From assembly GCA_020091685.1 (NCBI GenBank), contig CM034597.1:6024532-6088531 (forward strand): DNA of 64,000 nt, in the 5' to 3' direction. The notes under the pieces were generated by a model. It saw nothing but the letters and a program-made list of their open reading frames with translations, was not told the DNA's origin and did not search any database. A program made the position numbers and the translations under genes. Numbering within the stretch: position 1 is the stretch's first letter; the number at the start of each line of letters is the position of its first letter. Shown here piece after piece: positions 23,983 through 35,770 of this stretch. Source of the DNA: Lutjanus erythropterus (Eukaryota > Chordata > Actinopteri > Lutjaniformes > Lutjanidae).

Positions 23983-24321
23983 TGACAGTTTTCTCAGTTT
24001 TCCAAAGTTGACTGTTATGTATTTTTTGCATTTTTGGGTACTTATCCCTGCAGTCCTATTGGGATTCTCAATATTATTATTATATTCCAACTAAAAAAAA
24101 ACAATATCTATTTGCACCTGGGTGAACATAGTCACACATGCTATTTACACACCACACGCTATTATAAAGAGTGACAAAGTCTCTGTAGAGAGGAGGTTGT
24201 GGTAGATGAATGACTCTTGCCTTGGAAACTGGAGTTAGAGTCCTGCATGAAACTAGATATCAGTGTCAACTTTTTAAATTTGGTTGACTATGATTTTTTT
24301 GTATTTTTAATTGTTATTTTC

Positions 24322-24322
24322 C

Positions 24323-24405
<83 letters not shown>
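24322..24405 (+). repeat. (ATT)n microsatellite
   Basis: About 28 uninterrupted ATT units, giving a poly-leucine frame that is not a gene. Followed by ACCACTTGGTTAGGTTTAG, a word of the 21-kb tandem array, so it may mark the edge of a relative of that repeat. Confidence 0.95.
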
Positions 24406-24407
<2 letters not shown>

Positions 24408-24589
24408 CACTTGGTTAGGTTTAGAAAAGAAAACTGCTCACACCACAGTGGTTTCTTATACCCCAGGTGCAAATAGCATTGGCTACTGACACCTGGGGAC
24501 TAACAGCATGATGCATGTTATTGTTAGTAAGCAGTACTTTTAATTCAGGATAAGTTTGCATATAGTACTTGACAGTGACTTTTTAAAAT

Positions 24590-25190
24590 TTATTTCAAAA
24601 TATTTTTATCGAGTTTTCAGTAAAAGTTAGAAAAAAGTTAATATAATAAAAATTAAAAAGGAACAGAAAGATGGTAACAATGGAGCACCACTGTATACAT
24701 GCTGTACATAAATCTAATAACCTACTTAAGGAATTTGTACCAAAGTTGTTTGCATAATGGTCTAGAAAGGGGTGCCAAATTTTTGAATCTTTTCAAAGAG
24801 CCCTGAACTGTAGATCTGATTGTTTCTAGTTTGAGAAATGACATTTCCTCACAAATCCAGCATGACTGAAATAAAAGAGCAGGGAGATTTCCTGTTTAAA
24901 AGAATAAGCCTGTGGGATAGTAATGCTGAGAATGAGATCTGATTGATGTCTGGATATCCTGTTGCTGGGGACAACTCCAAACGTTGCAATAACAGGATCT
25001 GGAATAACCTTTCTGTCACATATGGAGGAGAATGTGTGTGTCTGACCAGAATGTGTCCAGTTTTTGGTATGCCTGTGGTGTGGAGTTACGGGGTTGATGG
25101 CATCTGATACAATTTGGGTCAGAGCGGATGTATCTGGTCGAGCTTTCTGCCAGGTTTCCTCAGGGGACATTGACTTTTAAGTGCCACATA
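24590..25190 (-). mobile_element. L1-clade LINE 3' fragment, minus strand
   Basis: On the reverse strand the translation contains VIPDPVIATFGVVPSN followed by ISRHQSDLILSITI, close to the C-terminal region of fish L1 ORF2 where the protein reads LAIFGI/PN and then a run of Leu/Ile before the IL-WK motif. The homology continues at DNA level past the last stop, toward about 24590. Frames upstream in the element (near 25170) are degraded. The reverse transcriptase core is missing, so this is another truncated relic, in opposite orientation to the one at 7426. Confidence 0.65.
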
Positions 25191-27326
25191 TCTTATTCTA
25201 TTTGCTGCATATTCTAAGATCCCACCAATCAAAATAAGGTTTACTCAATCGTGGAGTTGAAGAGCCTTTTTTTTTTGTCAAATTGTTGGAAATAAATTGT
25301 AAATTGTAGAATGGAGGATGGCAATTTTATTGGTAGTTGTGGCACCTGTTTTCTTGTTGGCAAAGAGACACTGAGATCAGAGGAAATATTGTCTAAGCAC
25401 TGCTGCACTGAAGGCAGCTACAGCTGTGTGATTAGTCTCTGAGTGTAACCAGCAGAAACACATTGGAGATTGTCTCTGAAAGTTGTATTGACTCAAAAGT
25501 CAAACGTAACCGAGATGCTGAAACATTCATCTCTCTGTGTGGTGCTGCATGTTAAGTATGAAGTCTGTTAGAGATTTATAGCACAGATTACATAAGCAGC
25601 AGCAGCAGCAGCAGCAGTATTAGTGACCTAAGCTAGTCTACCACTGTCTTACCATTGAGAATAAGTTTTAAAGCAGACTGAGTGATGTCTGAGAGAATTA
25701 ATAACACATTCTTCCTCTTGCAAATGTTACTTACTTGGTCTGGAATGACCAGTAGCTGACAGCAAAATTGTGGGCCTCTGTAATGTTGGACAGTGTGATG
25801 TGGTGAGGAGGAAAGATTAATATTTTTCCTGAAAATTAGACATTTTCCATCCATGTTAAGGTTTAATTTCAGCTATACGTTCGTCACAAACACATCGGTC
25901 ATAGTATATTTTAGGCAAATATTTAACAAGGAGAATTGCGGGTTCAAAACCTGACTATGTTAGTCTATTAGCTGGTGGTATTAATAATTATTGAGGCAGA
26001 AGAACAGCATTTCAATGCTTATCAACATTATAATGAACATTATATAAACAGCGCATGCTGCACACAGCTTGTCCTTTGCCATAGTTGCCAAGTTTCTTAC
26101 CTGTGATCTGTCACTGTCTGACTGAACAGCCTTGTGGAAGTGATATTTTACAGTTCTTCATAAGCAAAACAAAATTTGTTAAAACAAGTTATCTGGTGTT
26201 TTCAAAGTCATTCTGATGAGCTGAGACACGTTGTATATTCTGTTCACGCTCAGAGGCTGTTGCAGACTCCAGCAGAAGGCTGGCACCGTGCGCAACAGCA
26301 ACACCGAGACAGGTGACCTAATAAATTGAATGAGCACTCAAAATTAAGAATCAAAACCTTAAAAAGCTGTCACTTACTTGGTGTGAGATTTTTGGATGGA
26401 TTCTTCAGGAAATTTTGGCCGTCTTTCTGCAGTGAAAAGCACATTTTGCCGCGGCCACCTGTTGGAGGTAAATCCTATGCTGCCTTCTCTGCCAGTATTT
26501 CATCCAGACGTTTTTTGTTTTTTTTGTTTTTTTAATAAAGTATGAATCTGGTGTTTTTGAGGCTTTGGGGTTTCACTTGGAATTCTGTCTTGTATTCTAA
26601 ATGTCACACAAACCTCAGTCCGCTGCATTTTATCCTTCCTTAGAGCACACACTTTGCATCCTCCACACAGAGTGAAGAGTGTATTAGTCTAATTTAGTTG
26701 GTAGAGCCACAACTTATACTAACTGCATGTGCTTGTTACCTAATTAATTAACATGCTCGGTGTAATTCATAAAACACACACTGTGCCTCACTGTGTAAAT
26801 TAAATATGAAGAATAATATAACATGCTATTAGCGGTCCTTTTCATTGCTAATTTAATGTATAAGTACTTGGCAATTTTACAGCCACTTTTTCCTCCTTTG
26901 CCTCAGGATTAGGGGAGTTGTTGAATGCTATCTTGAACTCTGGGGGGCATAAAACCCCAATGCTCCCTGTAGACAGCGCTTATGTCACTGAGTCAGTTCA
27001 CTGAACTAATGACGTCTCTGTACAGGAATGTATGCTGTTACAAATGTCACCCTTCCTCGGAAAAATATTTTTCAGTTTAGATTTTCTACTATGTTTAGAG
27101 TCAACCTGCGCAGCATTTACTTAAAGCACAGGTGTAGTTTGAAATTCAGTGTGGACTACAAAAATTAAGAAACTTCATACCATGCACATTTAATTTTATA
27201 ACCCAGCTATGGAATATGGATGGCATATTGTGAAAATTACCAGAGAATCCAGATTCACAAGCAGTAAAGCAGATACAGATTCTGTCAAATCAAAATCAAA
27301 TCAATCAAAACAAGTAACAAGACATG

Positions 27327-27330
<4 letters not shown>

Positions 27331-27393
<63 letters not shown>
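27331..27393 (+). repeat. (GT)n microsatellite, about 31 units
   Basis: The longest dinucleotide run in the window, uninterrupted, within intron 1. Confidence 0.97.
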
Positions 27394-27394
<1 letters not shown>

Positions 27395-27579
27395 ATCCAG
27401 ACTGAGTCAGCATTTGGAGGGGCTGATGGATGGTTGAATCAAGCACAGGAATTTCACCCAGGAGAAAGGGTTTTGAGTATCTGAAAGTTTATTGTTTTAA
27501 ACAATATAAGGGTGTCTGGTATGTTTCTTTTTTGCTAAATAAGTTCAAATACCTTGTTAAAATGGCTTAAATGTAGCTC

Positions 27580-27850
27580 TACACCTTGCTTTCATTTAGT
27601 ATTCAAGGATTCATGAGTATGCAAACAGTCTCTGCCCTCTCCCCACAGCCCACACCCTACAACGCCCGTCCCCCCACCCTAGTAGCTGCAAGTGCCCTCT
27701 CCTCTGTTTTGCTAGCTAATCACAGGAACTATCTACATTTGGCTTCTCCTGTGGGCTGGGCATGGCTACTAAAGACATGTATAGTGTCACCCCCTCAATT
27801 AACGCGATTGGTTCCTCAGATTTATGACATCATATTCCCAGCCTGACTGA
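27580..27850 (+). repeat. Interspersed repeat family F9, copy 1
   Basis: Inverted relative of 43050-43190. Shared words, one read as reverse complement, include TGCCCTCTCC.CACA, ACACCTTGCT, TGTTTTGCTAG.TAATCACAG, CATTTGGCTTCTCCTGTG and GGCTGGGCATGGC. Family unknown. Confidence 0.55.
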
Positions 27851-28699
27851 TCTGTTTTTTGAGACTGCCCATGCTCACTGCATTTTCAAAGCAAGAAATG
27901 CTCAGAGGTGGTGTTTACTGCATATTTCAGTCCTGATGTGTCTTTTAACACATGAAAAACACTATAAAGTTAAAAACAGGATTTACACTGGAGGGGACCT
28001 TTAAAATTTCTTTATGGATGTGATGTCTGTTGTGTCCCCTCTGTCTGATTAGTGACATATGTAACATCATTTTTAAAACCATGATCTTTTTCCTAAACCT
28101 AACCAAGTGGTGTAATTGCCTAAACCTAACCAAAGTGCAACTTTTTTGCACTGTAATCCACTTGTGTAGTGTTACTTTAGTTTTGTTATGTGACTTGCAT
28201 AATGTAGGTAAGGACCATTGCTGTTGTTTACTTTCCACTGGTAATATATGTCATTTTGGAAGTAATTGACAATCAGCATATTCTGCTGTTTAGGTATGAG
28301 GATGTGTCTATATATGACATTCAGCAGCAATGAGCAATTGCCGTATATGCAGAACAAATTTGTAATATCGCTAACAGCTAGCGGGCAAGTATGCCTACTG
28401 TAGCCGGTCACTAATAAAAACAGACATGTAACATCATGTACACATCAAGTTACTTACAAATCAAGAAGAAAAGTCACCTCTGAGTCAAGTTGGAACCCTT
28501 TAGCAGCTCTTAGAGGCTGGCACGACTACGAAAACAAAGAAAAGAGAAGCTGAGGTTACAAACTGGTAGCGTGACTCATATAAAACCATTAACTATGTCA
28601 CAGTGGCCAATGTGACCAGAGTGACAGAAAGAGCCTAAACACAAAGTAGCAGTGGCACAAACACAAAAGAGTGCCTCAGTTACTCAAACTATCAATCTT

Positions 28700-28900
28700 T
28701 TTCACAGCAGCCAATTAGACCTGAAATAACAGGTGTTACTAATCATACTAATTAAGGTTCCTTTCCACTCAGGTCTAACAGAGTCAGAGTGCTGCTATTG
28801 TGCGTGTTGATTCACTGGAAAGGCTCTACTTAAACTGAACAAGACCTCAATTAGTATGATTGCTAACACCTGTGTTTAACCTACTATATTTCTTATCAGT
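28700..28900 (+). repeat. Interspersed repeat family F8, copy 2
   Basis: Second copy of the repeat at 22255-22450, with an extra stretch upstream (AACAGGTGTTACTAATC.TACTAATTAAGG) that is roughly inverted relative to its own right end (TTAGTATGATTGCTAACACCTGT). The unit therefore looks like a short inverted-repeat element with AACACCTGTT ends. Confidence 0.55.
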
Positions 28901-29834
28901 GTGTCTGATATCTATGTAAAGTTTGTTAACATCGGTTAACATTATCACAGTAGGCTAATGGTCATACCGGGCCAAGTGAGGCTGTCGCACCAGAGTCTAT
29001 TGAATTGAGACGGGTGAGTTTTATTGCTTATAATTCTAATTTTTAAGTTGTGCAAGAAAGAATGAGCCTGTCCTTTGACAAGTTATAGTCTGTAACTCCT
29101 GACTTGCACAGTGTAGTGTAGATGCACAGTATATCTGTTTTACAAGCTGCCTGTCTTTTTTCTTCCTCTCAACACTATACTAAATTTATCTTTGACAACA
29201 AACTTAGTGATTTTTCATCCTTTATTTAGGTACTTCATATTACTTTTCACAGTTAGCTTGGTGCATACTGTTAATAGTATTTACCATTGGTTTTGTGTAT
29301 AACAGTAGAGATTTTGAGCAATTGAGTGTCTTAGATAAACATTAGCTAGGTAGCTAGCATAGTCGCCATGATTCAAGCTTGACAGAAACAAAATAAGACT
29401 CACCAAAAAGTCCTGGCTTGTTTTTCTACTGCTCCAACAATCACCAACTTCGGTTTGGTTGAAATAAACCTGTTATTCACTGCTTTACATTTGAAAATAT
29501 CAGGAGGGGAGTGACAGAGAGGTTCAGTATCAGTGAAGCAGTAGGGAGAGACAGCGTGTAGAGCCAGAATATATTCACATCTACCTCAGTGAATTAAGGA
29601 TTTATTTGCTGGAGAAGTGGAAAGAATAGCCAAGATGTTTTTGGTGAGCTTTGTTTTGTTTCTGAGTCTGAAAGAGGATGACAATGCTAGCTAGCTAGCT
29701 AACATTGCTAACAGTTATCTAAGACACTGAGGTGATTATAAAAATGCTCAAAATACTATAAATCACTATATACAAAAGACCAGTAAATAATTTTAACAAC
29801 AGGCTATGTACCAATTACATTGCAAGGGGGCTGG

Positions 29835-30355
29835 ATTCTAAAGATCACACAAGAATCCATCTCGCCAGGCTTCAAGACATCCGTTTGTGCCCTCACCAAA
29901 AGTGGAGCAGCAAATCAGAGTCCAAGGAGGGACTACTGGCAGCTACTGGCGTGGCTTCAGGTGTGACGACAGCAAGAAGCGTCCATGTAAGCGGCTCGTC
30001 TCGAACACACATTGGCGGCTCCTCAAGAGGTTAGCGTAGATACTGTGATAGCATCAGTTATATAAGAACTGGGGAGTATTTCTTTATTGAAAGAAGAGCA
30101 AAGAACGACACGAAAGACTTTTCTCCATGGAAAAGATGATTTCACTTCTCTCCCGACTGGTTTTGGCAGTTTGGTTGAGCCTGTGTTAGACGTGTTAGAC
30201 AGAAATTTCATCAAATCACCTGCCAAGTGTTTTTTTTTTAAAGTGCTTACCCTTTTCCAAACCGCTTCTAAGAACGACTTCCCAGATGGTTCTGTGTACC
30301 AAATCATCTGGCGTGTCAGGTTCATGTACCAAGCTAATTGCAGCAAGTGAAGTAA
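29835..30355 (+). repeat. Repeat family F3, best copy, with helicase-like relic
   Basis: The longest of three copies (others at 3413 and 45185). After a 5' tract with AGGTGTGACGACAGCAAGAAG, the + strand frame at 30087-30170 reads KEEQRT, then a Phe-Leu-x-Gly-Lys-Asp stretch, then SLPTGFG. That order (glutamine motif, GKD, LPTGFGKS Walker A) is what RecQ-type superfamily 2 helicases show. Here the Walker A Lys-Ser is lost and the frame then leaves the homology. The CACCTGCCAAGTG-(T)n-AAAGTG tract follows. A DNA transposon that carried or captured a helicase is the simplest reading, but I cannot name it. Confidence 0.5.
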
Positions 30356-30645
30356 CTAGCCTAAGGGCATGCATCTTGTAAAACTGATATACATACGTCA
30401 CATTACATTGTGCAAGCAGAGAAGAAAAGAAAAAAAAGAATTTCCCTTTAAAATGTTTGTATTTATGAAAACAGATATTTAATATTTAGAGGAAAACTTG
30501 TATATATATTGCACCAATGATACTGTCTTGTTACTTTCTGGTGCTTCATTCTGTGTCACACTTGGCTGGTAAAACCTGTCAAACTACAGCTGCCCTGTTG
30601 ACTGGTCCTTTGAAATCAGCTGCACTTGACCCATGTACCACAAAC

Positions 30646-30685
<40 letters not shown>
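30646..30685 (+). repeat. (CA)n microsatellite
   Basis: About 20 CA units. It accounts for the His-Thr and Cys-Val frames on the two strands. Confidence 0.95.
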
Positions 30686-30687
<2 letters not shown>

Positions 30688-32525
30688 AAAATACATACGC
30701 ATGAGTGCAAGATGAGCAGAACAGAGGCAAACCTTCTCTGCTGGCTGTATGTTAGTGCTGATCCTGCTCTTATACGGCAAACTAAGCTCTCTCCGCTTAA
30801 TGCTCAACAGAAAAGCTCTTTAGCTGTCATTATGCACCCGCCTCGTCCTGCAGCCCCTCAATCCACCGTACGTCCTCCCATCTCCCCTGACATCCCTAAC
30901 CTCACTTCACTCCCATCAGCTCTATACAATACACAACCTGTATATGTTTATTAATCAGCAGATAAAGATACTGTGGTTGTGTGCTAACAGCCACAGTGGT
31001 TGCCTCTTGCTCATCCTGTCTCTGAAGCAGTTCATGACAACAGTTTCCTACTGACAGCAAAGTCTTCCTTAATCCAAGGTTCTATAATAATAAGATGAAG
31101 ATATAATGCTATACTATAATATTAAGTCTTGGTATCAGTTGCAGGCTTCCAGAGTGTCGATGGAATGGAGTTGGAAACAGAAACAGAACTTGGACTTGCT
31201 TTAAGCTTTTTGGTCTTGATTTGGGACTTCATTGCCAAGACCTATTTGTGACGCTTGCAAAAGACTTGCAAGTCTTCGTCCCCAGGTCTGCGAAGGCAAT
31301 GTAGCAATCCACGAGAGAAACCTGATATCTTTCAGGCTCTTATCTGAGCATACATTGCTTAAAATGTGCTTACTTGGGTGGGGAATGCCCGTTAAGTGTT
31401 GTCCTCATATCATCCTACCAATTTTTATAGGATTTAAGTTTGGACTTTGGTGGGGACATGCTGACACTGACTCTTTTTAAAGCCAGTGCAGAGTCAGTTG
31501 AGCTCTTTGCTTTGGGTCACTGACCTGTTAAAACATCAGTTTGCACTTAGATGCACAGCTGATCTGTGATACTTTACACTGCAGTGGTTGCTTGTTCAGA
31601 TTTGGTCTATATTTGGCTCCATTTTTTGTTAGCAACAAGTCTGCTGGTGGCTCTGATCAGAGTCCTGCAAACTTTTAGCAAACATTCCCCGGCCCCATAC
31701 TTCCCAACCTTCCCAATTTTCCCAGGTGTTGCCCTCTCCCTATTTCCCAACGGGACCACAATTTTCCTTATTTCTCTGACAGATTTTCACACCTTATTTT
31801 CATTTTCACAACCGGTTTCTGACACTGCACAGTGTGTATAAGCCCTGTACTCTACAGTTTCTACCTGGTCAACAATACAGCTGCTCCAAACCAGACTTCC
31901 TAAGAATAATTTCTGTTTCTTAAGGTATGCTCAAAATGAATGGGGCATGCTATTTTGTAAAAGTCAATATCCTGAGAATCAAAAGTACTCAACATAAAAA
32001 AGGTGTTGCTATGTACTTATCATTTTGTTATTTTCATTCTTTAAAAGTCATCAGAATGTGGAAAACAAAGACTCTGAACTCAGATTTCTTAGTATCGAAA
32101 TCCTCCCTATTTTCGAGGTCTCAAGATTGACAAGTATGACCCGCCCACAACCACAAAGCTGAGAAGCAGGATTGATCTGATACCTGCAATTATCTCTAAA
32201 TCAAATCCACACCTGCCCTGAATCTAAGCCCGGCAGCCTGAACCGTGATTTAACACACATAAACAATCACTCACTTGTTACTCGTCACTCAGTTGTGTTC
32301 TCACTTGGCGCAGCGCCTGTGCTCCTGCAGCTGTCGATGTGTTTTCATAGTGACGACAAGCCAAGCTTGCGGCAATCAAAAGTTAATACTTTTGAAACTT
32401 TTTACAAGCAGCAATGCTACTGGCAGTGGTATTCATACAGTCCCTGAGCGCACCAAAATCCTCCAAAACATCCAATGTATTATATTCAATTTGGTATTCT
32501 CTGCTGGCTATTTTTACCTTTATTA

Positions 32526-33775
32526 TAACTTTTATAATAATAATAATACAGATCATCATAACTTTACTTATTTCATATTTTATATAGGACCTTTAGAAAC
32601 AGACTTTACAAAGTGCTTTGACAGACAAAGCAAAAGAGCCCAGGATTCCCAGGAGGCAATATAACAACAGAAAGCCAACAGACTGAAGCCAAACAGAAGC
32701 AAGACAAAATAAAAATAAAATTGAAGTTAATAGGACAGCAATGCAGAGAATTAAAGCAGTTAAAGAAGCAGCATTAAAAAGCTCTGAAAACTGTCTGGCA
32801 GACATAAAGATAAAAACCAGACAGTGGATGGGTATACTGTGATTAAAAGGTGGTTGGGGAAAAAAATACATTAAATAAAATTGGTGTATGGTCTGACACA
32901 CAGATATTCTTAGCCTCAAGGTTGTCAGGACTGAGGCTGCGATGAATAACTACATGGACTTTCTGAGTGTGTGGGTTCTTGTAAAGCCTGTGTGAGGTTA
33001 AAAGATTTCAGAGTGTCCATAAAATCAGTGGCAAAAGACTGAGAAGGTCAGCGTGTATGTATGTTAAAATCACCTAAAATAAGATTTTTGTCAAACCTTG
33101 CTATAATACCAGGTAGTAACTTGGCATTAGAGTTGGGCGATATGTTAAAATTTTCCAAACGATCATCGTCAGCCCATCCACCGCCGATTGCAAAATCTTC
33201 ATCCCCCATCCCACCTCCTCCCTTCCTCTCCAGTCTCAGCTGGGAGATGTGCGCAAGCGGTGAATTCATTATGTTATGCACACTGTGTATGTTCACTCCG
33301 TTCAATAGACAAAATAAAAACGAAATAAAAGTGTCTAGAAATTACATGTTCTCATACATTTTCCAGTTTCTCTCTTTTACCGAACTAAGACGACCTTAAT
33401 TGGCTCATTAACTCCTCAGAAAACGCACTTAATTCAAACTCTACAGAAAAACGTAAAACTCACCAAAGCCATCTTTGTTAGTCTGTCCACTCTTCCAACA
33501 ATCACCAACTCTGGTCTGGTCAAAATAAATCCTTAATTCACTGCGTGAAAAGAGTGTAAAGAGTCTGACTCTGCAAGCTGTTTTGCTGTTGGATGAGAGC
33601 GCAGTGCAGAGCAGCGGCTGTCACTCTGCAGGCTATTAACGTTAACAGAATAAAATGACAAATGTCACCCTAAAAACTGACCAAAAAAAAAGCAATCTGT
33701 GATGGATTCAGCCCATCCTCAATAGACGATATATTCATCCAATTGCCCAACACTACTTGGCATCATTGTATTGTT
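32526..33775 (-). mobile_element. L2-like LINE remnant: endonuclease fragment joined to 3' tail
   Basis: Reading the minus strand, 33119-33050 encodes GIIARFDKNLILGDFNIHT, the GDFN motif of APE-type LINE endonucleases, then after a stop FATDFMDTLKSFNLTQAL and further on VSDHTPILFNV, the C-terminal SDH motif of the same domain. Soon after, at 32650-32526, the sequence becomes a typical LINE 3' end: AAAGCACTTTGTAAAGTCTG, a TATATAAA-like word and a (TTA/TTATTA) tail. The reverse transcriptase expected between endonuclease and tail is absent, so this copy is internally deleted as well as 5'-truncated. It is interrupted by the hAT at 33128. Confidence 0.7.
33128..33755 (+). mobile_element. hAT non-autonomous element with perfect 8-bp target duplication
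   Basis: The element starts TAGAGTTGGGCGATATG and ends TTGCCCAACACTA; the reverse complement of the end, TAGTGTTGGGCAATTGG, pairs with the start. CTTGGCAT occurs on both sides (33120-33127 and 33756-33763), an exact 8-bp duplication. This is the clearest insertion in the window. At 628 bp with no transposase it is non-autonomous. The exact duplication makes it younger than the LINE it entered. The inside (near 33470-33545) resembles 29390-29480, so a second diverged relative probably lies there. Confidence 0.85.
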
Positions 33776-34639
33776 TGTGTTAAATTATTGTTCTCATCTG
33801 CTGCCAGCCCACAATAAGTTAGTTTTTACCCGTAACACAACATTTTTCCGGGTTACATGTCACCTGACCTGGTGCAGGAATCTAGCTGCAAGTAAGTCGT
33901 TTCCCATCAGCCCTCTCCCAGCCTTCACCCATGGCATGATCACTTCCTTTCATTGTCACATATTCAGCTTTGTAGATGAGTATAAATATGTAGTCTACAC
34001 TCAGAGTTCACACTTGTTTGATTGAATTCTGTTAGATAGTGAGAGAAAACCTTTCTTTAAAGTCTCACATGTGGTTCCTCAGCTCTGCTCACTGATGATC
34101 CAATCGGAGACTCGCAGCTCTCCGTAATTGAGTTTGGAGATGGTTGCATGTTTTTTCCGTCTCTTAATGATGAGGCCTTTTGTGTTCCTCTGTGCCCTTC
34201 ACCACATACATATACACCCCCACAGATCTGTAAATTCCTTGGATTCTTGTCTCACTTCTGCTCTCAACCACAAGCTCTTCTGCTAAGATGATTTGTTAGT
34301 GTGCTTAAACACTTGGAAGCAGCGGAAAGAAGCTGTAAACACAACACTGGTATACTGTATATCACTTTTCAAAGTTTTTATTCATGTTATACATTGACAC
34401 ATCAAGCAGATATAGATAGATTAGTTGCATGCTATGGCCAGAAATGATTTCCATAGTCAGGCCATAGTTTGAGAAAAAAGCAATGTCACAGTTGTATTGG
34501 TTCTCCTGTCCTTGACTGCTCAATAACGGCTGCTTTCTGTATGTAGTTTGAGCAACTACATGTGTAAGATATGCCATCTGTGAATGTAGGTTATGATATG
34601 GAGTCATCACATTGCTATAAGTGGCTATGTTATATCACT

Positions 34640-35770
34640 ATTGAACTTTACTACCATCTACTTGATTTTAAGAACAGATGGCGAAGCACCTACTGCAATG
34701 CCACCACCACTGCCTCATGAAACCGGCAGAGATTTATACATTAACATGACCTCCACGTATGTTGAAACAAGATTTCAGACTAAAGCAGTTGTTGATCACT
34801 TTTGGCCCCTAGTTGTCAGTGGTCATAAAAAACAGAGCAGTCATAGTGAAGACTATAAAGAATTTAATATAGAACTTAATACTATATTGACCTGTAACTT
34901 TGAAGGAATTTTAAAAAAGATGGTGAATAATTTTCAATGAGAAACACGCTGTACAGAGTACAGAGGACTGATAGAGAGCTGAACCTCATTATATCATAGT
35001 GAAGTTGACCTTTGACCTTTTGGATATGAAATGTCATCACCATATCATTTTATCCTAGATAAATGCGTGTATGTTAATGAATAATTAGGATATGAATTCT
35101 TGCCAAAAATGTGTTTCGTGGGCTCCCTGTGACCTCTGACCACCAAAATCTAATCAGTTGTCATTGAGTTGTTGAGATATTGCACTCACAAGAATGGGAT
35201 GACCAGGCGCTGCCGCGTCGCGTTAAGCCTACAGCTCGTCAACCACAGCTGATTGAAGCCATTCTTTTGCCATTCCACCAGCAGTGCCTTGGCGTGTCTT
35301 TGCTCCGCTCTGCTTCAAATACACACCGTGTCTATTTTTGACAGATACCACGTCAATTAGCACAGAACAGATCAAACAGGCATTGAAGCCAGACACAGAA
35401 AAGGCAGGGAGAATTGGTTAATTTTCAAAATAAAAGACCCCGTGCAGACTCACGATCATTGAGACAGACAAAAGAAAGTATTTAACCACATAGCCTGCTT
35501 ATCCATGGTAGAAGCCCAAAGAGCAAAGAAAGAGGATCTAATCAACAAAATCTGAGCAAGTAAACATAATCAGGCTGACAAAACGCTCCGCTGCTGAAAT
35601 GCTTCAGACACGGACCAGAACCGTGGCGCAAACGTGCCATGCTTGGTGGAATCAACCAGTAATGCCTGTGGCCATGGCTGCCACCAGCGTGAAGCCATAA
35701 AAAAAAGGCTTTTCAAGGTTTTTCCTAAACTGTAAACCACAGATGTCCTTCAGTATACAGTCAGAAATGT
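34640..35770 (-). repeat. Repeat family F2, copy 1, split by an F1 insertion
   Basis: Matches 44040-44760 on the same strand: CAGATGG.GAAGCACCTACTGCAAT, TGAAACAAGATTTCA.ACT, GACCTTTGACCTTTTGG, ATGAAATGTCATCACCATAT, GTTGAGATAT.GCACTC, then after the inserted F1 block AATGCCT..GGCCAT, AAGG.TTTTCAAGGTTT and CATACAGTCA.AAATGTGCAC. A diverged piece in the other orientation is at 48235-48480. Abundant in teleosts; strand naming is arbitrary and no protein is visible. Confidence 0.7.
35203..35665 (+). repeat. Repeat family F1, copy B, inserted into family F2
   Basis: Best-preserved F1 copy. It runs from CCAGGCGCTGCCGCGTCGCG to GGTGGAATCAACCAG and interrupts the F2 repeat, whose two halves resume on either side in the order seen at 44.0-44.8 kb. 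It lacks obvious inverted ends and any protein; AATAAA lies near the middle. Possibly a solo LTR; unresolved. Confidence 0.65.

Larger units (their letters stand above)
32110..33890 (+). repeat. Repeat family X, copy 1, split by nested insertions
   Basis: The left part (about 32110-32480) matches 48650-48990: CTCAGTTGTGTTCTCAC..GGCGCAGC, GTGTTTTCATAGTGACGACA, TTTTACAAGCAGCAA and CTGAGC.CACCAAAATCCTCC. The right part (about 33775-33890) matches 49190-49340: CTGCTGCC.GCCCACAAT and ACACAACATTTTT.C.GG. In the 48.6-kb copy the two parts are only about 200 bases apart; here about 1.3 kb of LINE and hAT DNA lies between them. Confidence 0.6.

Noticed and set aside
24217-24489. A frame with a long poly-leucine run that could look like a signal peptide or membrane segment
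   Set aside because: It is the translation of an ATT microsatellite.
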